DNA of 64,000 nucleotides from Heterohyrax brucei (taxonomy: Eukaryota > Chordata > Mammalia > Hyracoidea > Procaviidae), in contig CM053140.1 in the NCBI GenBank assembly GCA_028571685.1, positions 148,103,701 through 148,167,700 on the forward strand, given 5' to 3'. The stretch's first letter is position 1, and the number at the start of each line of letters is the position of its first letter. Positions 12,023 to 22,096 of this stretch are shown here, piece by piece. A program made the translations under genes and the position numbers. Below the pieces are notes generated by a model. The model was not told the DNA's origin. It saw only the letters and a list, made by a program, of their open reading frames with translations, and searched no databases.

Positions 12023-12500
12023 TATGTAAAGTCACTGCCCTAGATTCCAGGGAACAGCAATGAATAAAACAAAATCCATGCTAATGGAGTTTACATTCAA
12101 GTAGATATCTGACAGACATTAAACACATGAATGTAGTGTATATCAGGTATTGATTACTGACACAGAGAAACACAAAACAGGTCAAGGATAATTTTATATA
12201 GAGTGGCTAGGTAAGTCTTCTCTTAGAAGATCACATTTGAACAAATCCTTGAAAAAAGTGAGGATGCAAGCCATTCTCAAATGTGGCAGAGGATTCCAGG
12301 TACAACAGGAGCAAGAGTCAGAATGGTAGGAGTGTTCAAGGAGCCTGGGGTAGTGAGAGAAGGAAATAGTAAATAAGGATGTAGAGACAGTAGAGGAAGG
12401 TGGTGGGGAAAATCGTATACAGTTTTGTAGTTAAGGAGGCTTCCCCTGAATGACATGACAAGTTATTGAAGGATTTTGACTAGAACTTCCCAAGCTCCCT
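12023..12500 (+). repeat. Probable ancient mammalian interspersed repeat, family unassigned
   Basis: Carries blocks typical of a widespread old mammalian repeat: ggaacagcaatgaataaaac, atggagtttacattcaagtag, gatcacatttgaacaaatcc, gaggattccaggtac. Similar shorter pieces occur near 34900 and 40060. I cannot name the family with confidence. Confidence 0.55.
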
Positions 12501-12710
12501 GGACATCCGTCCCATTCACTATCCTAAAAGTAATCTTCATCTCACCTTTAGTAGTATCATTGATTAGCTTGGCCTGTGCTTGAGCTTTATAGAAAGGAAT
12601 GTGGTATTCCCTCTTACCTTTCTAATCACTGTCATTCAAATTGTGTATGATTCATCTATATTGTTGAATGTTGTTGTTATTTGTTTGTTTTGCTTGTCAA
12701 AATGAATTTG

Positions 12711-12862
12711 AAGGAAACCTTGGTTGCATAGTGATTAAGTGTTACAGCTGCTAAGCAAAAAGTCAGCAGTTCAAATCTACCATGTGCTCCTTGGAAACCC
12801 TATGAGGCAGTTCTACTCTGTAGGGTCACTGTGAGTCTGAATTGATTCAATAGCAGTGTTAT
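12711..12862 (+). mobile_element. AfroSINE
   Basis: Head ggaaaccttggttgcatagtgattaag, B-box-like cagttcaaatctacc, and tail gggtcactgtgagtctgaattgattc. Same strand and only about 20 bases from the next SINE. Confidence 0.92.
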
Positions 12863-12868
12863 TGTTAT

Positions 12869-13012
12869 TATTTTTTAAATATAGTACAGGAAACCCTGTT
12901 GGTGTAGTGGTTAAGCACTATTGCTGTTAACCAAAAAGCTGGCAGTTCAAGTCTACAAGGTGTTTCTTGGCAATTCTATGGGGGAAATTCTACCCTGTAG
13001 TATTTTTTAAAT
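12869..13012 (+). mobile_element. AfroSINE, 3'-truncated, with perfect 12-bp direct repeats
   Basis: Body 12881-13000; ends at the 'ctctgt' block without the usual tail. Identical tattttttaaat at 12869-12880 and 13001-13012. A perfect flanking repeat around a copy lacking the 3' tail is unusual, because reverse transcription starts from the 3' tail. Confidence 0.85.
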
Positions 13013-13074
13013 GTGTTTTGTTATTTGTGGAGTTTTAGTTCAGTTTGGATGTCATGAGCAGTCACAAAGTATTG

Positions 13075-13240
13075 TTGTGGCCTTTTTAAAAAATATTTGT
13101 TTGGATGAATGCATGTTTACATTTCCTTCGTGCATCTACAAATCAGAAGAGTTGCTAGGTCAGAGCTGATGTATATATTCAGCTTTTGTAAATAGTGACA
13201 AACCATTTTCCAGCAGGATGGTTGCTACAATTTACATTTT
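13075..13240 (-). mobile_element. Old L1M-like ORF2 3' fragment
   Basis: The blocks 'agttgctaggtcagag', 'aaaccattttccagcag' and 'acaatttacatttttattagcgg' match, in antisense, the end of ORF2 in old mammalian L1s. Very diverged; boundaries uncertain. Confidence 0.55.
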
Positions 13241-13309
13241 TATTAGCGGTGTTTTTTTTTTTTTTTAGAATTCTAGCTGTCCTGTTATTTATGTCTTTGT
13301 GTAATCCAC

Positions 13310-14130
13310 TCCACTATTTGTGTGTTGTACTTAGTGACTCGCTTCAAACCAGTAGACCATGGCAAAAGTGATGGGATGTTACTTCTTAGACTCGTGACTG
13401 TCTTGCTGACACTGTTGTCATCTGTTTACTTGCTCTGATGAAGTCAGCTGCTGTGTTGTGACCTGCCCTGTGAAGAACCCCATGTGATGAGAAATTGAGG
13501 TCTTCAGTCCAATGGCCAGTAAAGAAGAGAAACCTGCCACTTTGTGAACTTTGGAAGCAGATCCATTCTTAGTTGAACCTTAAAATGATAGACTGAGAGT
13601 CAAAGGACCCAGATAGATGCAAGTAGTCCCCAGATTACAAAAGAGTTCCATTTGTAAGTCTGACTTTTAAGTTAAATGTATATGTAAGATAAAACAATTA
13701 GGTATGGTTTGTATCTAATGTCAGCTAGTGGAATGTTTGTCTTAGAATATGGTAAGTATATACTTACTATATATATAAGTTACATATAGTATACAGTACC
13801 TTTTAGCTCATAAAAAATTAAAGACACACTTCCAGATACACTAAAACATCTTTAACATACCAATACAGTAATGAGAATGTTTTTATGTGTGTTGCAAAGT
13901 AGTATCCATTTGTTATCATGAACCATTTTATATACCTCAAATTTTTAATATAATAAACTTTATGGAGATAGTTCATGACTAGGTATTATACATAAACTGA
14001 ATACTGGCAACCTAGGGGAGTGCCTGTACCTGAATTCTTGAAAAATTTTAATATATGTGAGATAAATAGATATAATAAATGAATGTTGTTTTAATTTTAG
14101 GGTAATTTGTTACACAGCAGTAGATAACTA
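13310..14130 (+). mobile_element. Ancient LTR (MaLR-like), split by an insertion
   Basis: 5' part 13310-13605 includes gtgactcgcttcaaaccag, tgaggtcttcagtcc and ttggaagcagatcc; 3' part 14055-14130 includes ataataaatgaatgttgtttt (poly(A)-signal region) and ggtaatttgttacacagc. Together they read in the order of an old plus-strand mammalian LTR. About 450 bases at 13606-14054 interrupt it. Confidence 0.65.
13606..14054. mobile_element. Unassigned insertion in the LTR, possibly a DNA transposon
   Basis: AT-rich, begins near agtagtccccagattac with 'gttccatttgtaagtctgac' after it, which resembles the terminal part of an old mammalian DNA transposon. No transposase frame. Family and exact ends unknown. 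Confidence 0.35.
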
Positions 14131-14373
14131 ACACATTGGACATTCGGATATATTCTTTTGTGATGCGTATGTAGAAGTTTTTTGCCCATTTTTTCAGTTG
14201 GGTTATAGACCTGCTTGTTTACTTGTTTATTTATTTGTTTGCTTGATTCTTTAATTTGTAGGAATATTTGAGTACATTGAAAACGAGACCCTAAAATATA
14301 TATTGCATACATCGTCTCCCATTCTTGGCTCACACTTTTGCTTCCTTAATTTTTTTTTTGATAAATAACCCAA

Positions 14374-14533
14374 ATACCAAACCCACTGCTGTTGAGTCGA
14401 TTCCAACTCATAGCAACCCTATAGGACAGAGTAGAACTGGCCAGGAGTTTTCAAGGAGCACCTGGTAGATTCAAACTGCTGATTTTTTTTGTCAGCAGAC
14501 ATGGCACTTGACCACTATGGCACCAGGTTTTCT
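14374..14533 (-). mobile_element. AfroSINE
   Basis: Minus-strand copy: cccactgctgttgagtcgattccaactc at the 3' end and cactatggcaccaggttt at the head. Among the better preserved copies; it keeps the CpG in gagtcgattcc. A T-run interrupts the B-box region. It lies just upstream of the L1 insertion site. Confidence 0.93.
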
Positions 14534-14542
14534 GTTAACTAT

Positions 14543-16292
14543 GAAAGGTTATAATTTTATTTTATTTTTTTATTATGACTGAGTGAAAATGTACATTCCC
14601 ATATAAATTTACATGCCCACCTACATGCAGCTTCCATTGCTCTCCCTGCCCGGTGACAGCACATTATTCCTCTCTGCTCCATATATGTCTCATCCTCCCA
14701 ATAGTCTTCTTTCCCATCCTCTCCACCCACTCTCCTTCCTCCAGCCAGAGGTCAGCAGGATGATACCCTATAGATGCATAAAACCATAAAGTGCAACCAA
14801 TATATGGTCACTCTGCATCGTCAAGTCCAAGCCATTCGTATCCGAAGAGTGAAACTTTGTTATGATTTATGGGCATGGGCAGTATCAGGGCCAGGGGCCA
14901 TGCTCCCAGGGGAACCATGAAGCCACTGGACCATCAGTTGCGGTCTTTTAGTGGAGATCTCAGGGTGCACCCCTTTTTATTCTTGTGTTGCCAGTGAGAC
15001 TCAACTTAGTGAGCTCCATCACGGCAATCACTGGTGGTGACCAGGCACCATCTGGTTCTACCGGTCCCAAGTCTATGTAGGCACCCACTGATGTGGGTCT
15101 CTCTATCTTCTGGGTTGTCTTTACCACATATCATTTTGGTCCTTGGTGATCAACTGTTCCTGCTGATTTGGACCATTTGGTGTGCCCTCGGATGGCAGCT
15201 TGGCAGCTTTTAAGACCCCAGAGGGCACTCACCAATGTGGGGTGCAGAGAGCCCTCTTAACAAAACACTAGTTGTGTCCATTGGTCTCGATTTTGCCTAA
15301 GAGCATGGTCTCCTGCCCTCTTCCCCAGCTACTCTGTTCTTGCAATATTGGGTTAAGATGGAAGTATTCAAGTTATGCTGAAGTCCACTTAATATTGTTC
15401 TTGTTTCTAATGTGTGCTATCATGGATTTCATCCAACCAGATTTCTAGCAAATATCTAATCTAAACCCTCCCCCCCTCACCCTCCCTCCTTCTCCTCCCT
15501 TGCAGCTGTCAAAGAGTATTTTCTTCTATACACAAGTCTGTTTTTGAGATCTTATTGTAGGGGTCTCATACAATATTTGTCCTTTTGTCACTGACTACTT
15601 TCACTCAACATAATGTCTTCCAGTTGAAACCAGGTTAGGAGATGTTTCCTGGAATCTTCATTATTCTTTATCGTTGGATAGTGCTCTGTTGAGTATATAT
15701 ACCATAGTTTACCTATCCATTGCTCTGCTGTTGGGAATCTGAGTTGATTCCATCTTTTTGCTATCGTGGACTGGGCTGCGATAAACATTCTTGGGCATGT
15801 GTCTGTTGGTGTGAAAGGCCTTGATTCTGTAGGATATATTCTAAGTAGTGGAATTACTGGGTCAAATGGTATATCCAAATCCATTTTTTTAGGGAAGCAC
15901 CAGATTGCTTTCCAAAAAGGCTGGACCATTTTGCAACCCCTCCAACAGTGTAGGAGAATTCCACTTTCTCCATAGCCTCTCCAGCATTTGTTGTTTTCTG
16001 TTTTTTGGATCATGGCCAACCTTGTTGGGGTGAGATGGTATCTCATTGTAGTTTTGATTTGAAATTCTTTAATAACTAAAGATTGTGAACATGTTCGCAT
16101 GTGTGTTTTGGTTGCCTGGATCTCCTTTTTAGAGAAATGCCTGTCCACCTCCTTTGCCCATTGCTTAATTGGATGACTTATCTTCTTCTTATTGATATTT
16201 TGTAGTACCTTACTGATTATGGAGATCAGGCATTGATCTGAAATAGAGTTGCCAGATATTTTTCTCCTTCTGTAGGTAGCGAAAGGTTATAA
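14543..16292 (-). mobile_element. L1 LINE, 5'-truncated, perfect 12-bp TSD
   Basis: Body 14555-16280, minus strand. Identical gaaaggttataa at 14543-14554 and 16281-16292. Contains the 3'UTR (14555-15587), including the C-rich complement of the G-tract (near 15466-15506), and the C-terminal part of ORF2. 5' truncation falls in ORF2. Same subfamily as the L1 at 435-3840. Confidence 0.96.
15588..16275 (-). pseudogene. L1 ORF2 C-terminal fragment
   Basis: An uninterrupted 186-codon stretch (15588-16148) encodes the C-terminal Cys-rich region of ORF2p: MRYHLTPTRLAM, GESGILLHCWRGC, IPFDPVIPLLRIYP and the end FQLEDIMLSESSQ. The first Cys pair is damaged (CWRGY where the 435-3840 copy has CWRGC). 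The methionine at 16148 is only the first in frame, not a true start; the RT and endonuclease are missing through 5' truncation. Further upstream in the same element, to 16280, the frame is lost. No activity expected. Confidence 0.93.
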
Positions 16293-16356
16293 AATTTTGA
16301 TAAAGTAGGCTAAATTAAAATTAATAATCTTGACGGCACTTGGCTTGGAATTATCC

Positions 16357-16514
16357 AAAGGAATCCGTGGTGGTGTAGTGGTTAAGTGCTACAGCTGCTA
16401 ATCAGAAAGTCAGCAGTTTAAATCTGCCAGGTGCTCCTTGGAAACTCTATGGGGAAGTTCTACTCTGTTTTACAGGGTTGCTGTGAGTCAGAGTTGACTT
16501 ATTAGCACCAGGCT
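16357..16514 (+). mobile_element. AfroSINE
   Basis: Good head (ggtggtgtagtggttaag), B-box-like cagtttaaatctgcc, and tail gggttgctgtgagtcagag. Full length with a (TTTA)n tail. Confidence 0.93.
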
Positions 16515-16618
16515 TGTTATTTATTTATTTTTTGTGTGGTTAACCATTTTTGTATTCTCTTTATAACCTTCCTACCTACATTAAGGTTATGAAGATATTG
16601 ATCTATTTCTCCTTCTAA

Positions 16619-16812
16619 AGAGGAGCCCAGGTGGTACAGTGGTTAAGCACTCTGCTACTAACTGAAAGGTCAGTGGTTGGAATCCACTGTCTACTTGGGG
16701 GAGACAAATGTGGTAATGTGCTTCTCTCAAAATGGGGAGGTTAAAAACCATATGGGGAGTTCTACTCCATCCTGTAGGGTCATGATGAGTCAGAATCAAC
16801 TCATGGGCAATG
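16619..16812 (+). mobile_element. AfroSINE, long variant
   Basis: Head aggagcccaggtggtac; extra middle block (gggggagacaaatgtggtaatg) before the tail gggtcatgatgagtcagaatc. Confidence 0.9.
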
Positions 16813-16981
16813 TTTTTCACTCCTAAAAATTCCATTGTTTTACTTTTAGCATTTGTATCTACAGACCATCCAAAACTGATTACATTTATAGTGCTAGCTT
16901 GGAATCAAGATTTCTTTTTTCTCATGTGGCTATCTAACGGATCTGGGAACATTTATTGAAAAGATCATCCTTTCTGCATTG

Positions 16982-17443
16982 CACAGTGTTTTAATCATCT
17001 AGAGCTTCTATAACAGAAATAGCATAAGTGGATGGCTTTTAAAAGAGAAATTTGTTTTGTCACAGTCCAGTAGGCTAACAATCCAAAGTCAAGGCATCAG
17101 TTCCAGGGGAGGTCTTTTTCTGTTGACTCTGGAGGAAGATTCTTGTTATCGATTTTCCCTGGGTCCTTACCAAAGGTCATACTCTGCTTCTTTCCTGATG
17201 GCATGAATTCCCCAATTCTCTGCTCTCTTCTCTTTCCTTTTCATCCCAAGAGATTGCCTCAAGGCACAACAAAATCTTACACATTGGATCCCACCCCACC
17301 AACACAACTGCTCCCCTTTCCTGCTTCATTATCATCTTAGAGACAGGATTTATAACATGGAGGAACATAACACAATACAGGGAATCATAGACTAACCAAA
17401 TGGATACACACATTTTTGCGGGCACACAATCCATGACATACAG
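16982..17443 (-). mobile_element. Solo LTR, ERVL-MaLR type, near-perfect 5-bp TSD
   Basis: LTR 16987-17438 on the minus strand. Flanks cacag (16982-16986) and tacag (17439-17443) match at 4 of 5; 5-bp duplications are typical of ERVL integration. Contains the family blocks cttctataacagaaatagc and gcgggcacacaatccatgaca. No internal genes; frames at 17143-17340 and 17177-17434 are inside the LTR. Confidence 0.9.
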
Positions 17444-18178
17444 AGATGTTACATTTGTTATAAATCAGGTAACTATGTGTGTTAATTGCACTATTGAGCT
17501 GGTCAACCTGCCTTTGTAAATGATTTCCAGTTCAGATTGACTAATAGAGGAATTTGCAACAGATTTGGAAGGAGGAAATGATGAAACAATTATTACTCGC
17601 TGAAGGTCTTCTCAGTTCCTTATAGCGAGAGACAAACACAGGGTTACTGGCAGATTTTGGCTTATCTTTATTCTCTTTATTTCCATATTTAGCTTTTATT
17701 TCTGGCTTTTGCCCTTCCTGACCAACAATAGCCTTAGGCCACTACCAGTGCACCCACCGAAGGGATAGTACATGGAAGCAACAGTTTCTGTAAACTTTCT
17801 ACTGGTTTCCTTTTCATGTCTGTAGCTGCACATGCTTTGTTTTTCAGGCATCCCTGCAAACTTTGACTTTTCCATTCATGTCAGTACATCAGGATATCTG
17901 GTTAGTAACTCCTTCCTTGACATTCCAGTTCCCCTTTCCCACTGAGGACATTGATTGGTACTGACTAGGTCTACATAATGGGAGATATTTTGTCATGGGT
18001 TCAGTCTGATAAAAAATATATGTCTACGTATGGATCTGAGCTCTCCTTTTTACATGACTGATCAGTTTTTCTGTTCTTGCATCAAAAATGAGACTTTTTT
18101 AATATTACAGTTTTATAGTAAGTCTGGCAGTAGAAATCCTCTATCTTTGGTTCTTCAATATTATTGTTGGTGTTTTTT
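17444..18178. other. Non-coding sequence, no gene seen
   Basis: No element recognised. The 61-codon frame at 18030-18215 runs into the L1 3' end at 18.2 kb and has no domain. Confidence 0.45.
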
Positions 18179-19099
18179 ACTATTTTTAAACAATATTTTT
18201 TTTATTGTGCTTTAAGTGAAAGTTTATAATTTGTCAGTATGTCATACAAAAAATTACACACACATAATACAACTCTAGCTAAGCTCCCCACCCTGTGACA
18301 GCACACTACTCCTTTCTACCCTGTATTTTTTATGTCCATTTAATCAACTCCTGTCCCTCTTGCTTTCTCATCTTGCTCCAGACAGAAGCTGCCCAGTTAA
18401 TTTTTTGTATCTACTTAAGCCATGAAATGTGTTTTTCACTAGTATTGTTTTATGTCTTGTAATCTAGTCCAATCTTTGTCTGAATAGTTGGATTCGGAAA
18501 TGGTTTCAGTTCTGGGCTAAGTAGTTTCAGTTCTGTTTTGTTCCCTGTTAGGGCCATAATCAGTGGTGGCTGGGTACCATCTAGTCCTACTGCTCTCATG
18601 CTTATGTAGTCTCCAGATTAAGTGTCCTTTTCTGTGTTTTGGGCTCATATTTTCCTTACGTTTTTGATGTTCTTCATTCTCCTTTGCTCCAGGTGGGTTG
18701 GTACCAATTGATGCTCATTAGATGGCCACTTGCTAGCTTTTAAGATCTCAGACATCACTCACTGAAGTGTGATGCAGAACATTTTCTTAGTAAAGTTTGT
18801 TATGCCAGTTGACCTGGATGTCCCTTAAAACCACAGCCTCTAGACCCCTGCCCCTTCTACGTTGTTCATTGAAATGTTTTGTTTTTTTAGGAAACTTCTT
18901 AGATTCTGGTTTAGTCTGTGTTTTCCCTCTTTACCTAAAATGTTCTTCCCTACTGTCTAATCTATGAACGTCCCTCTCCCTCCTCCTCATCCTTGTAACC
19001 ATCAGACTCTTCTGTGTTTACATCTTTTCTTGAGTCCTTATAATAGTGGCTTCATATAATGTTTGTCCTTTTCCACCTGAATAATTTCACTCAGCAGAA

Positions 19100-20805
19100 T
19101 GTCTTCGATTCCCCAATGTTAAGAGATGTTTCTCAAATTGATTGTTGTTTTTGTCATTGCATAACATTTCTTTGTATGAATACATGATAGTCTATTCTTT
19201 CATCCATTGGTGGGCACCTAGGTAAGTTTCACTTTTTTTGCTGTTGTGGACAGTGCTGGGATAAACATTGGTGTGCATACCTGTTTGTGTGGCAGCTCTT
19301 ATTTCTCTAGCATACATTCCAAGAAGTAGAATTGCTAGGTCATATGGTATTTCTATTTCCAGCTTTTTAAGAAAGCATCTAATTAATTTCTGGAAAACCT
19401 GGTGCCATAGTGCTTATTTGCTACAGCTGCTAATCAAGAGGTAGGGAATTCAAATGCATCAGGCCCTCCTTGGAAACTCTGTGGGGCAATTCTGCTTGCC
19501 CTGTAGGGTCACTATGAGTCAGAATTGACTTACTGGAAAGGGGTTGGGTTTTTTTAAATTGATTTCCAAAGAGGTTGGACCATTTTACACTCCCTCCAGC
19601 AAAGTGTAAGTGTTCCAGTCTCTCCACAGCAACTCCAAAGTTAATTATTTTGTGTTTTTTTGGATTAATGCCAGGGTGGTTGTAGCTAACAATAATGAGC
19701 ATTTCCTCATGTATGTGTTAGCTGCCTGAATGTCTTTTTGGGTAGAGTACCTGTTCATATCCTTTGTAATTGGGTCACTTGCCTTTTTCTTGTTGAGGTT
19801 TTACAGTATCTTGTAGATTTTAGAGATTAATTGCTGGTTGGACTTACTGTATCCAAAAAAAAAAAAAAAATTTCCAAGTCTTCAGGTTGTCTTCTTACTC
19901 TGTTAGTGAAGTCTTTGGATCAACACAAACATTTGATTTTTAAGAGTTCCCAGCCATCTATTTTTCATTTCTAATGTATGTACATTGTTAGTAATATTTC
20001 GTATTCTGTTTATGCCATGTGTTACGGTTCCCAGAATTGTCCTTGTTTTTTCTTCCTTGATGTTTATCATTTTATACTTTGTATTTGGGTGTTTGATCCA
20101 CTTTGAGTTAGTTTTTGTGCATGGCGTGTGATATGGTTGTTTCATTATTTTGTAGATCGATATTCAGTTATGCCCACATTATTTGTTAAGAGACAGTCTT
20201 TTACCCAATTTACAGACTTTGAGACTTTGTCAAATGTCAGCTGCTGATAGAGGGATGATTTTATGTTTGCATTGTCAATTCAGTTCCATTGTTCCATGTA
20301 TTTTTTCTGTTGTTGTTGTTTTGTTTTACTGGTGCCAGAGTGTTTTGACTGCTGTGGTAGTATAATAGGTTCTAAAGTCGGGTAGTGTGAGGCCTCTTAC
20401 TTTATTTTTCTTCTTCAGTAATGCTTTACTTATATGAGGCTTCTTCCCTTTTCCTATGAAGTTAGCGATTTGTTTTTCCATTTCATTAAAAAATGTTGTT
20501 AGAATCTGCACTGGGATTGCATTTGTATGTACAGATTGCTTTGGGTAGAATAGACATTTGCACAATGTGGAGTCTCCCTATCCATGAACAAGGTAGGTTT
20601 CTCTACTTACATAGGTCTCTTTTGGTTTCTTGCAGTAGTGTTTTGTAGTTTTGTTTGTATGGATCTTTTACATCTCTGGTTAGATTTATTCCTAGGTGTT
20701 TTAGCTTCTTGGGCGCTACAGTAAATGGTATCGAATTGGTTATTTTCTCTTTCATGTTTTCTTTCTTGGGATGAAGGAATCCAACTTATGGTTAAATGCT
20801 TATCT
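19100..20805 (-). pseudogene. Outer L1 ORF2, C-terminal half, degraded
   Basis: Antisense reading gives diverged ORF2 blocks: QSVHTNAIPVQILTTFFNEMEKQIANFIGKGKKPHISKALL (20326-20565), GLTLPDFRTYYTTTAVKTLW, and the TKTNSKWIKHPNTKY block near 20100. Frames break repeatedly. The reverse transcriptase part continues at 28407-29094 beyond the inner L1. The minus-strand Gly/Arg/Glu frame at 20607-20930 is a microsatellite artefact fused to this remnant. Confidence 0.88.
19381..19566 (+). mobile_element. AfroSINE inserted in the outer L1
   Basis: Body 19391-19556. TSD aattaatttc (19381-19390) and aattgatttc (19557-19566), 9 of 10. Head ggaaaacctggtgccatag; tail ggtcactatgagtcagaattgac. Dates the SINE as younger than the outer L1. 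Confidence 0.93.
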
Positions 20806-20810
20806 CCTTC

Positions 20811-20895
20811 CTCCTTTCCCTCCCTCCCTCCCTCCCTCCCTCCCTCCCTCCCTCCCTCCCTCCCTCCCTCCCTCCCTCCCTCCCTCCCTCCCTTT
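20811..20895 (+). repeat. (CCCT)n microsatellite in the A-tail of the inner L1
   Basis: About 19 uninterrupted CCCT units from 20818 to 20893, flanked by C/T-rich degenerate sequence to about 20950. On the minus strand this is (AGGG)n directly following the inner L1's 3' end, so it appears to have grown from the L1's A-rich tail. Frames through it (20725-20979, 20771-20983, 20607-20930) are low-complexity artefacts. Confidence 0.95.
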
Positions 20896-21246
20896 CTCCC
20901 TTCTTTCCTGCCTCCCTTTTTTCCTTCCACTTCTTCCTTTTCTTTCTCTTTCCTTATTTATTTATTTTATTGTGATTAACTGAAAGTACACAATCCAAAT
21001 CAAATTTGAATGCCTGCCTATCTGCAGTTGCATCTTCTCTCCTCATGCAGTGAAAACTTAACCTTCCTTTTCATTCTATAGTTGTAGCATCCTCTTAACC
21101 AGCACCTGTCCCCTCCTCTCCACCCTCTTCTGTCCCATCTAGAAAGAAACCGGTAGGACAGAAGGACCCGTATGAAGGGATCCCTTTATGAATGTTGACT
21201 CCCTAATAGCTAATGACTCATATGTTGATACAATCTCCCATTCATA

Positions 21247-21308
21247 GGGACCCATTCATAAAGGGTCCCGTACATAAGGGTCCCATTTATAAAGGTCCCA
21301 TTCATAAA
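21247..21308 (+). repeat. Four-unit 15-16-bp minisatellite in L1 3'UTR
   Basis: Units gggacccattcataaa, gggtcccgtacataa, gggtcccatttataaa, ggtcccattcataaa in tandem. Absent from the corresponding part of the other L1 3'UTRs in the window. Confidence 0.88.
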
Positions 21309-22096
21309 GTACACATAGCATATGGTCACACTATAACCTCGAGTCCAGTCCATTCTTGTCTGAAGAGTTGATCTCAGTACTGATTTCTGGTCAGGGCCAG
21401 GAACAGGTCTAGGGTCTATGTCCCCAGGGGATGCTCCAGGCTGCCAGACCATCAGTTGTAGTCTTTTAGTAGAGTTCTTGAACTACTCCCCTCATTTTCT
21501 TGTGTTGCCCCAAGGGCTCTACATTGTGTCCCACATCGTGGGTACCTTTAGTGGTAGCCAGTCACCATCCGGTTCTTCTGGTCTTATGTTGATAAAGTCT
21601 CCCATTCATATGGGTTCTTCTGTCTCCTTGGGCCCTTTTAGCCTTGTGTCTTTGTTATTCTCAGTCATCATCTGTTCCAGATGAACTGGGACTGTTTGAT
21701 ATACCTCAGATGGCAGCTTGCTAGCTTCTAAGACCCTAGATGGCATTCAGCAATATGCGGTGTAGAAGACTCTCTTAGCCAAAGACTTGTGCCAACTGAC
21801 CTCAATGTCATCTGAAAACATGGTCCCCAGACCCCAGTCCCTGCTACGCTATCCTTTGAAATCTTGGGATGAGTTTAGAAAACCTTTCAGTTTATGATGT
21901 AGTCCAGTTATGTTGATCTGCTCTCTACTGTGTGCGGTCACTGCTTTCACCTAATCAAATTCCTACCTACTATCTAATCTATGACCAACCCTCTCCCTCA
22001 CTTTCCACCTTTTATCCACCAAAGAGTTTTTTCTTCTGTATATAAATCTATTTTTAAGTCCTTGCAGCAGAGGTCTCCTACAATACTTGTCCTTTT

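Larger units (their letters stand above)
18179..20805 (-). mobile_element. Outer L1 (3' part) of the nested pair
   Basis: 3' half of a minus-strand L1 whose 5' part is at 28407-29094. The 3' end (attgtgctttaagtgaaag) starts after an A/T run at about 18194. The TSD is actatttttaaacaa (18179-18193) versus actatttaacaa (29095-29106), identical but for a 3-base gap. 3'UTR to about 19100, then ORF2 to 20805, where the inner L1 broke it. A SINE at 19391-19556 and stops in the frame show it is old. Confidence 0.9.

Noticed and set aside
15588-16148. The longest clear frame on the minus strand, 186 codons without a stop
   Set aside because: It is the C-terminal end of L1 ORF2 in a 5'-truncated L1 with TSD. 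There is no promoter or true start.
20607-20983. Gly/Arg/Glu- and Pro/Ser-rich frames as a low-complexity protein
   Set aside because: Generated by the CCCT microsatellite in three frames.
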